A DNA stretch of 64,000 nucleotides from Salinispora vitiensis (GCF_000378825.1 NZ_KB900388.1:1487947-1551946), one strand, 5' to 3'; positions 42,361 through 52,489 are shown, numbered from the stretch's first letter. A program made the numbers and translations. The notes: generated from the letters alone by a model not told the origin.

Positions 42361-42541
42361 CTCGGCACGGCCTCACCGGCACGCCGACGACCGAACATGG
42401 CACCCTCCGTCTTCTCGGGATCGGGTCTTGCTCCGATGCTCCGAGTCAAGGTCATGCGGGCGGGCGGGTCAGGAGTGCAGGGGCCCGAACCGGGGTGGTG
42501 CTACCACCACGTTCGCGCGGCGGGGCCGGACAACCTGCCGG

Positions 42542-42925
42542 TCAGGCCCGCAGGTAGGCGAGGACCGCCATCACCCGGCGGTTGTCGTCGTTCGACGGCG
42601 GCAGGCCGAGCTTGGCGAAGACGCTGTTGATGTGCTTGCTGACCGCCTTCTCGGTGACGACGATGCGGCTCGCGATCGCGGCGTTGGACCGGCCCTCCGC
42701 CATGAGGCCGAGCACTTCGCGTTCCCGTGGGGTGAGCGCGGCGAGCGGCTGGTCGGCGCGTCGGCGGGCCAGCAGCTGGGCGATGACGTCGGGGTCCATC
42801 ACAGTGCCGCCGCTGGCCACCTGGCGTACCGCGTCGACGAACTGTCCGACGTGCGCCACGCGGTCCTTGAGCAGGTAGCCGACGCCACCACTGCGGTCCT
42901 TCGGACGATCGAGGCTTCGACACCC
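42542..42925 (-). pseudogene. LuxR-type response regulator, N-terminally truncated
   Basis: The frame reads DRPKDRSGGVGYLLKDRVAH, DAVRQVASGGTVMDPDVIAQ, then the LuxR domain LTPREREVLGLMAEGRSNAA and TEKAVSKHINSVFAKLGL. The receiver strands 1-4 with the phosphorylation site are lost. The DNA-binding domain is complete, but no plausible start is seen. Confidence 0.75.
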
Positions 42926-43092
42926 TGATGATCATCTGAACCGGCCATGCCCGCCTTGCTCCCCGCAACTCCGGCGCTCCTCAGCCGAATGCCTCATCCC
43001 GGACACGTCCACGACTTTGCCGAGGCCCTGCCAGAGCACCGCGGACAGCGGTCACGGGAATGAGCTGGTCCAAATTTGCTCTACATAATAAA

Positions 43093-43116
43093 GCGGCCCG
43101 GCCGAAGCCGGGCCGC
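43093..43116 (-). terminator. Intrinsic terminator after the unknown gene
   Basis: A perfect 10-bp stem GCGGCCCGGC/GCCGGGCCGC with a CGAA tetraloop is followed on the minus strand by a T-rich TTTATTATG tail. It starts 12 bases past the stop at 43128. Confidence 0.85.
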
Positions 43117-43127
43117 GCTATCGGATT

Positions 43128-43751
43128 TCAGTCCGCCAAGGTGTTACCAAATAGCCGACAGTAATCGCCGAGCCGCTCCAGGTCCCGAGCTAGCTGACGC
43201 TGCATGGAGCGATCTTGCACCGCTAGAAATGCATGCGCGTCTTCGGCGACTTCACGCAATTCCTCTATCATTTCACCCTCAACTTCATCCGCGCCACCGA
43301 GAATGTTGGACACCAATTCTGTTGACAGGCTAGAAGCCGACAATTCACTGTGGAATCGAATCCTTGCGATGATTGACTCTAAGTCATCCAGCCCTTGCTC
43401 TTCGGCAATCATGTACTGGTCACAGAAGACCCGGACAAGCCAGAGGTGCCGCGCCTTGCTGTCGCTTTCAGTTATTAGTCGATTTTCGAGACTCCAGTCC
43501 GATCGAGTCAAGTACCGGTGATCCGCTGCGCCGTTCCCGTTCGTAAGGGCAGGACATATCCAGTTCGGGCCTGACCTGCCCAGATTCCAGGCAGAGGCCT
43601 CGGCCGCTACGACGGAACCGGGACTGGGAAGCGGCAGTAAATTGGAAGCGAAGGCGCCGATATCGTCCACCTGTACGGGGCAGTAAAACTCGTCCAACGC
43701 AGCGATTATTACCGCCCGCTGTGGTTCATCCAGCACGGTTTCCGACGTCAT
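43128..43751 (-). CDS. Unrecognised 207-residue protein
   Basis: It is a soluble acidic protein, starting MTSETVLDEPQRAVIIAALD. The C-terminal half is strongly helical (EELREVAEDAHAFLAVQDRS, RQLARDLERLGDYCRLFG). No catalytic motif, signal peptide or membrane segment is visible. Codon use is more AT-rich than that of its neighbours, suggesting transfer. It is monocistronic with its own strong terminator, which argues that it is expressed. No function is proposed. Confidence 0.65.
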   Translation of the reverse strand: MTSETVLDEPQRAVIIAALDEFYCPVQVDDIGAFASNLLPLPSPGSVVAAEASAWNLGRSGPNWICPALTNGNGAADHRYLTRSDWSLENRLITESDSKARHLWLVRVFCDQYMIAEEQGLDDLESIIARIRFHSELSASSLSTELVSNILGGADEVEGEMIEELREVAEDAHAFLAVQDRSMQRQLARDLERLGDYCRLFGNTLAD

Positions 43752-43873
43752 CAGCCCAGATCCTGAGTGGTCAAATCAGGGGTCTTCACACCGTGATCAG
43801 CGTGCTGCACCGGACCGACACCACCGCCAGGCCCTAGAGACCGATCGGCCGCGACCCCGATCGACCACGACAG

Positions 43874-46129
43874 CTATTCGGACTCACCGGCAACAGGGAC
43901 GGACCTGCCTGGCTGGACCCTGCGGGCGACTTGCCGTGTGTGGCCGTCACCATCGGAGTCACTGATGCCGATCCTGCGGTGCAGAGCACGCAAGGGTCCG
44001 GGGGCCCACCAGTTGAACCGACCGGCCAGTCGCATGAAGGCGGGCACGAGTGCCCCCCGGACCAGGAACGCATCCATGAGGATCGCCAACGCCAGACCGA
44101 CACCGATAGCCTTCAGATAGACGATGCCGGAGATAATGAACCCGAGGAAGACCACGGCCATGAGGATCGCGGCTGCGGTCACCAGACGGCCAGTCCGTTC
44201 CAGTCCACGGGCCACCGCGAGAGTGTTGTCGCCGGTGCGGTCGTACTCCTCCTTGATCCTGGAAAGAATGAATACCTCGTAGTCCATGGACAGACCGAAC
44301 GCGATGCAGAAGAGCAGGATCGGCACCGTCCAGGTGATGGCGCCCGTGGCCTCGAACTCGCCGACGATCCCCTCGAGGTGACCGTCCTGAAAACCCCAGA
44401 CGAGTGCGCCGAAGGTAGCACTGAGACTCAGGCAGTTGAGCACAATGGCCTTGAGCGGAATCAACACGCTGCCGGTGAAGAGGTAAAGCACCACGAGCGA
44501 GCTGGCCGCGATGAGCGCCAGTGCCAGCGGCATCCGGGAATACAGGGAGTCGAGCGAGTCGACCAGTTCGGCCGCTGGTCCGCTCACTTGCGCGTCGTAT
44601 GGCGCGGACAGTGACCGGATTTGTTTGACCAGTTGCTCACCCTCGGTCGACCTGCTGTCCACCGACGGCGTGACGGCCAGGTAGACGCTGCTGTCGGTCG
44701 CGAAGCGCGTCGCCTGGACGGTCGCCTCGGTCATCCGCGTACCGTCCACGAAGCTCCCGGTCACCGTGTCGACACGGGCCACGTCGGGCAGCTGCGACAC
44801 GCTCGTGGCATAGCTGGTCACTGCGGAGGCGCGATTGGCACTCGCGGGGGCGTCGGGCAGCACCACGTTGAGTGGCTGTGAATCCATCGACGAGAAGTCC
44901 TCGCGCAGGGTTGCCCCGACCTGGCTCGCGCTGGCGTCCTGGGGCAGAACCCGCTCGTCGGCCAATCCCATCCGCAGCCCGAGGAACGGGGCACCGAGGA
45001 AGAGCATCACGACGATGACAACGGCGGCCACCGGGATGGGAAACCGCATTACCGACGTAGCCAGTCGATGCCAGAAGCCCTGCTCGGGATCCGGTTCGCT
45101 GCGACGCGGGAAGATCTGGAACTTGTCCACGCGGGGGCCCAGCACGGCCAGCAACGCCGGCAGAGTCGTGATGGTGATCAGCGCTGCGATCAATGCCGTC
45201 GGGATGCCGGCGTAGGCGAAGGAGCGTAGGAAGGCGAACGGGAAGATCAGCAGTGCGCTCAGCGAAAGGGCGACGGTGATGGCGGAGAACACCACGGTGC
45301 GTCCCGCACTGGCCAGCGTCGCCGAAATGGCCCGGTCCATCGCCGCACCCTGACGTAGCTCCTCGCGGTAGCGGGTGAGGATGAACAGGCTGTAGTCGAT
45401 CGCTAGCCCCAGGCCCAGGCCGGTCGCGACGTTGGTGGCCAGCACCGAGACATCGGTGAACGTGGTCAACAGTCGGATCACCAGAAGCACCGACACGATG
45501 GTCAGGCCACTCACCAGCAGTGGAAGGAAAGCCGCCACGAGGCCCCGGAACACGAAGATGAGAATGACAAAGACGATCGGGAAGGTGATTGCTTCAATCT
45601 TGATCAGGTCGCGCTCGGTGTTCTCGATGATCTCACGGTTCGCCTCGGCGGCGCCGCCGAGTTGCACCCGAAGCCCGTCCACCTCGCCGCTGTAGCGCTC
45701 GCCCAGCGCCTCCATCCGACTGTCAACCTCGTCCTCGTCGCCCTCGATCCGGGCCAGAACGAGGGCTTGGTCGCCGTCCTTACTGCGCAGGGCGGCGGGG
45801 CGTTGCTGCGTCCAGTAGGACGTCGCCTCGGCGACGCCCGGCTCAGCCGCCAACCGGCTGGTCAGCTCCGTGCCGGCCCGCGTCGCAGCGGAATCGTCCA
45901 CGCCCTGGTCGGCAACAACGAGCAGGATCAGGTTGGGTGCGCCGGTGCCGAACTCCCGCTGGATGAACTCGCTCGCGCGCGCAGACTCCGTCCGGGAGTC
46001 GGTGAAGCCGCCGGCGGAAAGCATCGGAATTACTCCGCCACCGACGGCACCAGCAACTACGAACAAAGCGGCCGATATGTAGAGAATGGCCTTCCTCTTG
46101 CTGTAAGCGAGTGCGGCCAGCGTTCTCAT
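43874..46129 (-). CDS. MMPL/RND-family exporter
   Basis: I start it at ATG 46129 behind a GGAAGGTGGCGAGG stretch, giving 751 residues. Two MMPL domains are readable, each a large extracytoplasmic loop followed by a block of membrane helices; LGLGLAIDYSLFILTRYREE marks the first and LLFCIAFGLSMDYEVFILSR the second, with the conserved Asp-Tyr pairs of the proton relay. Family members export lipids, siderophores or polyketides across the actinobacterial membrane. It diverges from the small membrane protein at 46565. The substrate is unknown. Confidence 0.9.
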   Translation of the reverse strand: MRTLAALAYSKRKAILYISAALFVVAGAVGGGVIPMLSAGGFTDSRTESARASEFIQREFGTGAPNLILLVVADQGVDDSAATRAGTELTSRLAAEPGVAEATSYWTQQRPAALRSKDGDQALVLARIEGDEDEVDSRMEALGERYSGEVDGLRVQLGGAAEANREIIENTERDLIKIEAITFPIVFVILIFVFRGLVAAFLPLLVSGLTIVSVLLVIRLLTTFTDVSVLATNVATGLGLGLAIDYSLFILTRYREELRQGAAMDRAISATLASAGRTVVFSAITVALSLSALLIFPFAFLRSFAYAGIPTALIAALITITTLPALLAVLGPRVDKFQIFPRRSEPDPEQGFWHRLATSVMRFPIPVAAVVIVVMLFLGAPFLGLRMGLADERVLPQDASASQVGATLREDFSSMDSQPLNVVLPDAPASANRASAVTSYATSVSQLPDVARVDTVTGSFVDGTRMTEATVQATRFATDSSVYLAVTPSVDSRSTEGEQLVKQIRSLSAPYDAQVSGPAAELVDSLDSLYSRMPLALALIAASSLVVLYLFTGSVLIPLKAIVLNCLSLSATFGALVWGFQDGHLEGIVGEFEATGAITWTVPILLFCIAFGLSMDYEVFILSRIKEEYDRTGDNTLAVARGLERTGRLVTAAAILMAVVFLGFIISGIVYLKAIGVGLALAILMDAFLVRGALVPAFMRLAGRFNWWAPGPLRALHRRIGISDSDGDGHTRQVARRVQPGRSVPVAGESE

Positions 46130-46564
46130 CCTCGCCACCTTCCAGGTCTTACGTGAAGTTCCCGCGAATATCGAGCCCCGCACCAGCCAGCGCGTATCAC
46201 ATCGGCCGTCGAGCCATCGGCAGCATATGATGTCCGACATCTGCGGGACAACGCGACACCCGTCGCCGCGGCGGCCCTCGCGACGCCGCGCAGGCGGCCG
46301 GCGTCCAGCGACTGGCGGCTACCGGAAGAGTACCTACCGCAAATCCACGTTCTCCGATCAATATCGGACATTTTGCGGCCCGGTTGCGGCGACTGATCGA
46401 CCGACTCGCCCACCGCGGCCGGGGTGGCGTCGGCCGTGAAGGAACCGGACGGTGAGCGGGAATCTGCCCAAGAGAAGCAAACATCGATAGCATCGGGAAG
46501 TCGGCAGCACGTTACACGACGGCACCGTCGGAGCCAGGACGACAACGACAGCGGAGGAACGGGG
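46130..46564. promoter_or_regulatory. Divergent control region between MMPL exporter and small membrane protein
   Basis: A 13-bp palindrome GATGTC-C-GACATC lies at 46229-46241. A related motif, TCGGACATTTTGCGG, appears near 46365-46379, and both are followed by TGCGG. The repeated site could bind one regulator for both directions. No gene is supported here. Confidence 0.45.
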
Positions 46565-46996
46565 ATGCCTCAGCAAGCCGTTACGCGCAACCGCAGATGG
46601 TCGCCCACCGTCTCGGACAATCGCTGGTTGTTCGCAGCCTTCCTACTCACGATGACGGTGAGCGCCGCGCTGCTGTTCCTACCGCTGGTCGCGAGCGCCG
46701 AGAGCACCGTCGTCGGCACGCCCATGGAGGCAGGCCAGCAGGCCGGGACGGTGGAAACTACGGACCGAGAGAGCTTGCTAGAGGTCGCCGATTGGGATGC
46801 GGCCGCCCTGCTCCTGATCCCGGTGGCGGTGGCCGCCGCCCCGCTGGTCACGCCAAGGCGCGCGCGGCGGCCGATGGCGATCGCCTCGGCCTCGGTGCTC
46901 GGCATCAGCGTCATCCTCGGTGCGGCCTCGGTGGGCCTTTTCTATCTGCCCAGCGCGATCTTGTTGGTGGTTGGTGCGATTCGACAGCGCGCCTGA
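46565..46996 (+). CDS. Small membrane protein of unknown function
   Basis: ATG 46565 has a GGAGGAAC site. The 143-residue protein has three hydrophobic segments: LFAAFLLTMTVSAALLFLPL, ALLLIPVAVAAAPLV and SVILGAASVGLFYLPSAILL. A ~45-residue extracytoplasmic loop lies between the first two. It is not recognised as a named family. Its divergent pairing with the MMPL exporter suggests shared regulation. Confidence 0.7.
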   Translation: MPQQAVTRNRRWSPTVSDNRWLFAAFLLTMTVSAALLFLPLVASAESTVVGTPMEAGQQAGTVETTDRESLLEVADWDAAALLLIPVAVAAAPLVTPRRARRPMAIASASVLGISVILGAASVGLFYLPSAILLVVGAIRQRA

Positions 46997-47240
46997 GCCA
47001 TCAGGTCGGCGCTATCGGACTCTTCCCTTCACCAACCTCGTTGAGCGCTGGCGCGCGCGGGCCGATATCACCTGCTGCGACCTACGGCGCGCGGCGCCAC
47101 GCCGTGAAGGACCCGCCGGCCGAAGGGCCGCGGCGCGTCAGCACCGCGCTGGGGTTTCGCGTATCGAAGTCCTTAACCTCGGTCCCCGTACGGTCGCGAC
47201 CGCCGGTAGCCTCTCAGCCGGAAGGGGTGTCGTGGCCTAG

Positions 47241-48122
47241 TCACAGCAGCGCTCGCAGGCAGCCGTCGAGGGTCGGGTAGCGGAATTGAAACCCCGCCGA
47301 CAGCAATCGCCGTGGCAGGACCTTCGCGCTCTGCAGCAGCAGCTCGTCGGCCACACCGGGCAGCGCGATCCGCGGCAACAGCGGGGGTACGGGAATGACC
47401 GGGCGCCGCATGATCCGCCCCAACGTCGCCGCGTACGCCGCATTCGTGATCGGGTTGGGGCTGGTGACGTTGAGCGGGCCGGCCAGCGCTGGAGTAGCGA
47501 GCGCGAACGTGATGGCGCGCGTGACGTCCTCGAGTGCCACCCAGCTTTGGTGACGCCGCCCGTGCCCGAAGCGGACCACCGGTCCGACGAGCGCGGAGCG
47601 CCGCATGGCCACCAACATGCCGGCGTCGCGGGCCTGGATGACCCCGAGCCGGGCCTGCACCACCCGACAACCGTGCTCGGTGGCCCGCGCCGCAGCGGCC
47701 TCCCAGTCTTGGCAGAGCCGGGCCAGGAATCCGTCCCCCGGCCGACTCTCCTCGGTCAACTCTTCGTCCCCGCGATCGCCGTAGTAGCCGATCGCCGACG
47801 CGGTGACCAGGACCGGTGCCGACCGCGCCCCGGCGAGAGCCGCCACCAACAGGTTGGTGCCGTCGATGCGGGAGCGATAGATCCGGTCCCGGTTCTTGGC
47901 GGTCCACAGCGTACCGATATTCGCTCCGGCCAGATGCACCACCGCGTCGAGGTCGGCGAGGTCGGCCCGGGCCAGCCGTCCCTCGGCCGGATCCCACTGG
48001 ATGTCGCTGGGATGCGTCGGCAGCCGCCGCGAGACGCGCCGGACCTCGTGGCCTTCGGCGCGGAGGTGCTGAACGAGTGCCGTGCCGACCATACCGCTGG
48101 CACCAGTGACCGCTACCCGCAA
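47241..48122 (-). CDS. TIGR01777-type SDR epimerase (YfcH/SDR39U1-like)
   Basis: The 293-residue extended short-chain dehydrogenase starts MRVAVTGASGMVGTALVQHL (NADP-binding GxxGxxG). It contains DAVVHLAGANIGTLWTAKNR and SAIGYYGDRGDEELTEES with the active-site Tyr region, and ends in the DUF1731 block RIALPGVADELLLQS and RLLSAGFQFRYP. This family is common in actinobacteria; its substrate is not established. Confidence 0.88.
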   Translation of the reverse strand: MRVAVTGASGMVGTALVQHLRAEGHEVRRVSRRLPTHPSDIQWDPAEGRLARADLADLDAVVHLAGANIGTLWTAKNRDRIYRSRIDGTNLLVAALAGARSAPVLVTASAIGYYGDRGDEELTEESRPGDGFLARLCQDWEAAAARATEHGCRVVQARLGVIQARDAGMLVAMRRSALVGPVVRFGHGRRHQSWVALEDVTRAITFALATPALAGPLNVTSPNPITNAAYAATLGRIMRRPVIPVPPLLPRIALPGVADELLLQSAKVLPRRLLSAGFQFRYPTLDGCLRALL

Positions 48123-48285
48123 CGAGCCCCCTCTCGGGTGACAGTCCCGCCATCATATCGGCCACTCCCGACAGTTTGAGGGGGCGGACTACGAACTTGA
48201 TCTTTAACCTGTGTGGTTTTCCCCCGCCGGTCGACGGTATGACCTGGTGGCGGTGCGGTCGGGTCTCCGGGTTGCCGGCCCAGGA

Positions 48286-48918
48286 TCAAAGCCACCCGTT
48301 GTCTCGCGCCGTACGGAAAGCCTCCGCCCGGTTGGCCACCTTGAGCTTGCTGACTGCCGCGGAGAGGTGGTTGCGGACTGAGCCGATCGACAGATTGGTG
48401 CGGCGCGACACCTCGGAGACCGGCGTGGCCAACTCAGCCAGCCGCAGGACGTCCAGCTCGCGAGGGGTCAGCGGGCACTCGGGGGCGGTCAGCGCGTCGG
48501 CCGCGAGCGCCGGATCGACGTAGCGCCCACCGCCGTGCACGCGGCGGATCACCTCCGCCAGTGTGCCGCCCGGAGCACCCTTGGGCAGGAAGCCCTTGGC
48601 ACCCGCGGTCAGCGCCCGATGCAGATGCGGCGGACGGCCGTGTCCGGTGAGGATCACCGCCTTGCAACCCGGCAGGACGCGGGCCAGCTCGGCGCACACC
48701 TCCATGCCGTTCAGGGCCGGCATCTGCAGGTCGATCACGGCGACGTCGGGCCGGTGGGCGCGGGCGGCGGTCAGCGCGCCACGCCCATCGAATGCCTCAG
48801 CCACCACCTCGATGTCGGGCTCCAAACCGAGCAGGGCGGCGAGCCCCGCCCGGATCAGATCCTCGTCGTCGGCCAGCAGCGCCCGGATCATCGGCCCGGC
48901 GCCGTCGCCACTCATGAC
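48286..48918 (-). CDS. DesR/NarL-type response regulator
   Basis: The receiver domain begins IRALLADDEDLIRAGLAALL, with phospho-acceptor Asp in VAVIDLQMP and Lys in GFLPKGAPG. The C-terminal LuxR helix-turn-helix reads LTPRELDVLRLAELATPVSE and VRNHLSAAVSKLKVANR. The start is uncertain (48951, 48918 or 48891); 48918 has AAGGTGCGG upstream. It is the likely partner of the kinase at 51332, with the ABC exporter genes between them as the target. Confidence 0.85.
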   Translation of the reverse strand, partial: VMSGDGAGPMIRALLADDEDLIRAGLAALLGLEPDIEVVAEAFDGRGALTAARAHRPDVAVIDLQMPALNGMEVCAELARVLPGCKAVILTGHGRPPHLHRALTAGAKGFLPKGAPGGTLAEVIRRVHGGGRYVDPALAADALTAPECPLTPRELDVLRLAELATPVSEVSRRTNLSIGSVRNHLSAAVSKLKVANRAEAFRTARDNGWL

Positions 48919-48975
48919 CATCCGCACCTTCACCTCGTCTGGAACTCCCATGGTGCACCATGGGTCGGCGGCGGA

Positions 48976-49779
48976 TCAGACCTGCCGGGGCTCCCACCGG
49001 AAGAACCGGCGGGTCAGCCAGGCGCTGATGACCAGCCACACCAGCAGCACACCGGCCGAGGGCAGCGCGATCAGGTGACTGTCCCAGAAGCCGAGCGCCC
49101 GGCCCCCGTCGGTCTGTCCCAGCCACCCGACGCGCAGCATTTCGGTGAACGGGCCGGTCGGCAGGAACCACAGCACCCGCTCAATCGGCGCCGGCAGCGC
49201 GCCCAGCGGAAGCAGGGCACCCGGGGCGGCCAGGAAAGTCACCATGGACGGCAGGGTGGTCAGCATCGCGGCCTCGGAGCTGCGGGTGACCGCGGACAGT
49301 ACCGCGGCGAAGGCGGCCATCACGGCGGCTCCCAGCAGCAGTGCAAGCAGGATCACCAGCGGGTGCCGCGGCACCGGCAGGTCGAGCACCAGGATGGCAT
49401 AGAGCACCAGTACGGCGGTCTGCGCCAAGAAGGTGAGCACGGTGCTGCTGGCGGTGCCGAGTAGGATGGTGCTGTCGGACGGCAGACCCACACGCATCCG
49501 CTTGAGCACGTTCTCCTGCCGGCGCGAGGCGTAAACGGTGGTCAAGTGATGGTGCACCACGAAGACCACGATCAGCGCGGTCACGCTGACCACCCGGCGC
49601 ACCCCGGAGACCGCTTGGCCGCCGTATCCGCTGGTCAATAGCAGCCCGATGAGCAGCGGAGTGACCACGGAGAGGGCAGTGGCGGTCCAGTTGCGCCGCA
49701 GCGCCAGCAGCTCCATGCGCAGCAAGGCGAGCATCTGCCAGGACGGCCGCGCCGCCCGATCTGTCGTGACGGTGGTCAT
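48976..49779 (-). CDS. ABC-2 type permease (drug exporter class)
   Basis: The 267-residue protein has six hydrophobic segments after a short cytoplasmic start (LALLRMELLALRRNWTATAL). It resembles DesA/YvfS-like permeases that accompany DesK/DesR systems. Its start overlaps the ATPase stop. Function: export of an unknown lipid or drug. Confidence 0.85.
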   Translation of the reverse strand: MTTVTTDRAARPSWQMLALLRMELLALRRNWTATALSVVTPLLIGLLLTSGYGGQAVSGVRRVVSVTALIVVFVVHHHLTTVYASRRQENVLKRMRVGLPSDSTILLGTASSTVLTFLAQTAVLVLYAILVLDLPVPRHPLVILLALLLGAAVMAAFAAVLSAVTRSSEAAMLTTLPSMVTFLAAPGALLPLGALPAPIERVLWFLPTGPFTEMLRVGWLGQTDGGRALGFWDSHLIALPSAGVLLVWLVISAWLTRRFFRWEPRQV

Positions 49780-50708
49780 CGAACTTCCTCACGTTCCAGT
49801 CGGTGACCGGCGTGAGCGTGCTCGCCGGCGATGTCCAGGAAGACGTCCTCGAGGGTGGCCGGGCGCGCGGAGAGCCCGTACAGCCGCACTCCGGCGGCTT
49901 TGGCCCAGTCCAGCAGCCGACAGAGGTCGCCCTGCAGGTCGCGGGTCTCGTAGGCGACGCGGTCGCCGTCTACCGAGAGCGTGCCGTGCGGCAGGTCGGG
50001 CAGGTCGGACCGCTCCGGTAAGCGGAACGTGATCCGCGCCGGCAGCGTGTGCACCACCTCCTCGGGCGTTCCGTGAGACACGATGTGCCCGCCCTGCATG
50101 ATCGCCACTCGGTCGGCGAGCACCTCCGCCTCTTCGAGGTAGTGCGTGGTGAGCAGGATGGTGGTCCCGCCCGCCTGCAGCTCGCGGATGACATCCCACG
50201 TGCGGCGCCGCGAGGCCGGGTCCATGCCGGCGGTCGGCTCGTCGAGGAAGAGCACCTCCGGACGGCCCATCACGGCCAGCGCCAGCTCCAGCCGCCGGCC
50301 CTCGCCGCCGGAGAGCTGCTCGACGGCGACGTCGGCCCGGTCGGCCAGCTCCATCGTCTCGAGCATGTCGCGGGTGGTGCGCGGACGGACGGTGAGCGCA
50401 CGCCAGGACTCGATGGTCTCGCGTACGGTCAGGGCGCCGGTGAAACCGCCGTGCTGGAGCAGCACGCCGGTCCGCGGACGCACCGCGGAGCGGTCGGCGA
50501 TCGGGTCCAGGCCGAGCACCCGCACCTCGCCGGAGGTCGGCCGCTGCAACCCCTCGAGCGCCTCGATCGTGGTCGTCTTGCCGGCGCCGTTGGTGCCCAG
50601 CAGCGTGAACAGCTCGCCGCGACGGATGGCCAAAGACACCCCCCGGACCGCCTCGAACTTCCCATAGCTGCGACGCAGCTGGTTCACCTCAATGACAACG
50701 TCCTTCAT
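49776..50708 (-). CDS. ABC-2 type exporter ATPase
   Basis: I start it at ATG 50708 (MKDVVIEVNQLRRSYGKFEA), 310 residues. Motifs are Walker A GTNGAGKTT, signature LSGGEGRRLELALA (QG replaced by EG, common in this class) and Walker B VLFLDEPTAGMDP. A C-terminal extension of ~90 residues follows. The permease overlaps it by four bases. It resembles DrrA/YvfR-type ATPases. Confidence 0.88.
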   Translation of the reverse strand: MKDVVIEVNQLRRSYGKFEAVRGVSLAIRRGELFTLLGTNGAGKTTTIEALEGLQRPTSGEVRVLGLDPIADRSAVRPRTGVLLQHGGFTGALTVRETIESWRALTVRPRTTRDMLETMELADRADVAVEQLSGGEGRRLELALAVMGRPEVLFLDEPTAGMDPASRRRTWDVIRELQAGGTTILLTTHYLEEAEVLADRVAIMQGGHIVSHGTPEEVVHTLPARITFRLPERSDLPDLPHGTLSVDGDRVAYETRDLQGDLCRLLDWAKAAGVRLYGLSARPATLEDVFLDIAGEHAHAGHRLEREEVR

Positions 50709-50836
50709 GACATCAGCCTGTCCATCCGGGAACACAATGCCAATCCCCGTGTTGTCATGACTCGACCGTGTCGTTTGCACGGTTGACCCCTGCACTGAAC
50801 CCGCCCCGGACGTGATCCTTTCCCACGCGGTCATTC

Positions 50837-51092
50837 GGGCCAGGACCGGCCCGGCCGGTCGGCGATGGCGAACAGGCGTCGGCGGACATCGCGCAGCAGG
50901 CCGTTGCGAACACCGTGGTGTCCAGCATGGTGCGGGCGACGTCGTCGGGGTGGAAGGCGCCGACCGCGGTGAACCCGACTCTCCGCGGCCGGCGCGGACC
51001 AAAGCGGTAAGCGACGCAGTCGCCGTACTCGGCGCGAAGGTGCGCTCCAGGGTGCCGAGCATGTCGGCTTCGAAGGCCGGCACCACCCCCAT
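50837..51092 (-). pseudogene. Unrecognised gene remnant with frameshifts
   Basis: From ATG 51092 one reads MGVVPAFEADMLGTLERTFA, then in another frame EYGDCVAYRFGPRRPRRVGF and GAFHPDDVARTMLDTTVFAT, then in a third RRRLFAIADRPGRSWPE and a stop. The continuity across frames suggests one small decayed gene. I do not recognise it. Confidence 0.4.
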
Positions 51093-51331
51093 CACACGTT
51101 GCTCCGGATCCACGTCGCCGCGGGATTCCGACGGGTGCGGCCACCATTCCCTCCAGCCAGGGAGACTTCTTCCAGCGAAATTAGCCCGGCCGCGCACACT
51201 TGGGCAATCGCGCCCGGCGCCGATTCGACCGATTCATTCCGCACAATTACCGGTCTATTGGCAAAGCAAGTTCGCGGCAGTTCCCGCAAACCTGGCAGCC
51301 CGGCCCGCATTCTGTCGCGTAATCTGTATCG

Positions 51332-52489
51332 GTGATCGGATCGATGCTCGTCGCACGCCCGGATCCGCGCACCGTCCGAGCCCGGTGGGTCACCTTCGCC
51401 GGCATCGCCAGCGCCGGCGCGGCATGCGTGGTCCTCGCCATGTCGGGCGTCCGCTGGGAGGACGACCCGGTTGTCATCGCCCTCGGTGCCGTCGGCCTGC
51501 TGGTGTTCGCGGCCGGGGTGGCCGGCGTGGCCTACCTCGCCGTGACGCCCGGTCTGCCGGCCCGCACGACCCGTCTGCTGCTGGCCGGATTCACCGTCAC
51601 CTCGGCGCTGTCCGTACCGATGTCCGCCCCGCTGGGCGCGCCGCAGTGGCCGACGTGGGCGTTCGTCGGTGCCACCATCGGCGGCACCGCGCCCCTGCTG
51701 CCCCGGCGGTTCGCCTGGGCTGCGGCCGTCGCCGCGCCGGTGACGGCGGCGCTGGCCGCGGCCTGGACCGGCTCGTCACCGCGCGGCACGCTCACCATCA
51801 CCGGGGTGCTCGGTCTCTCGATCGCGGTGTGGAACCTGGTGCACCAGTGGTTCTGGACCTTCCTGGTGCAGGCCCAGCAGGCCCGTGACGCGGCGAGCCG
51901 GGTCGCCGCCGGAGAGGAGCGGCTGCGGCTCGCCCGCGAGGTGCACGACTCGCTCGGGCACAGCCTGTCGGTGATCGCGCTGAAGACCGAGCTGGCCTCG
52001 CGCCTGGTGCATACCGACCCGGACCGTGCCGGCCGGGAGGCCGAGGATGCCCGGGCGCTGGCCGCCGCCGCGCTCACCGAGATGCGCGCGGTCGTGCACG
52101 GCTATCGCCGGGTCGACCTGCGCGAGCAGGTCCTCGCGGTGGCCCAGGTGCTGACCTCGTCCGGCGTACGGTGCGACGTGCGCCAGCCTGCCGACGACCT
52201 GCCGCCCGCCCTGGCCGGCGCCCTGCTGCCGGTGCTGCGCGAGGCGGTCACCAACGTGATGCGGCACAGCCGAGCGCAGACCTGCTCAATCACCGTCGCC
52301 CGCGCCGGGCCGGGCGCCCGACTGACCGTGATCAACGACGGGGCACGCGACGCCGGAGCGGCCACCGCCGATCCGCACAGCGGTGGACTGGATGGCCTGG
52401 CGGACCGACTGCGGGAGACCGGGGGCGTGCTGCACACCGAGCACCGCGACGGCGTCTTCAAGCTCAAGGCCACCGTCGGCGCCGCCTGA
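51332..52489 (+). CDS. DesK-like sensor histidine kinase
   Basis: The 385-residue protein has about five membrane helices in 1-165. Its HisKA_3 domain carries His in RLRLAREVHDSLGHSLSVIA, then the N-box VLREAVTNVMRHS and the G-box SGGLDGLADRLRETGG. GTG 51332 is taken as start, with ATG 51344 possible. It diverges from the ABC exporter genes and should signal to the regulator at 48286. Confidence 0.88.
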   Translation: MIGSMLVARPDPRTVRARWVTFAGIASAGAACVVLAMSGVRWEDDPVVIALGAVGLLVFAAGVAGVAYLAVTPGLPARTTRLLLAGFTVTSALSVPMSAPLGAPQWPTWAFVGATIGGTAPLLPRRFAWAAAVAAPVTAALAAAWTGSSPRGTLTITGVLGLSIAVWNLVHQWFWTFLVQAQQARDAASRVAAGEERLRLAREVHDSLGHSLSVIALKTELASRLVHTDPDRAGREAEDARALAAAALTEMRAVVHGYRRVDLREQVLAVAQVLTSSGVRCDVRQPADDLPPALAGALLPVLREAVTNVMRHSRAQTCSITVARAGPGARLTVINDGARDAGAATADPHSGGLDGLADRLRETGGVLHTEHRDGVFKLKATVGAA

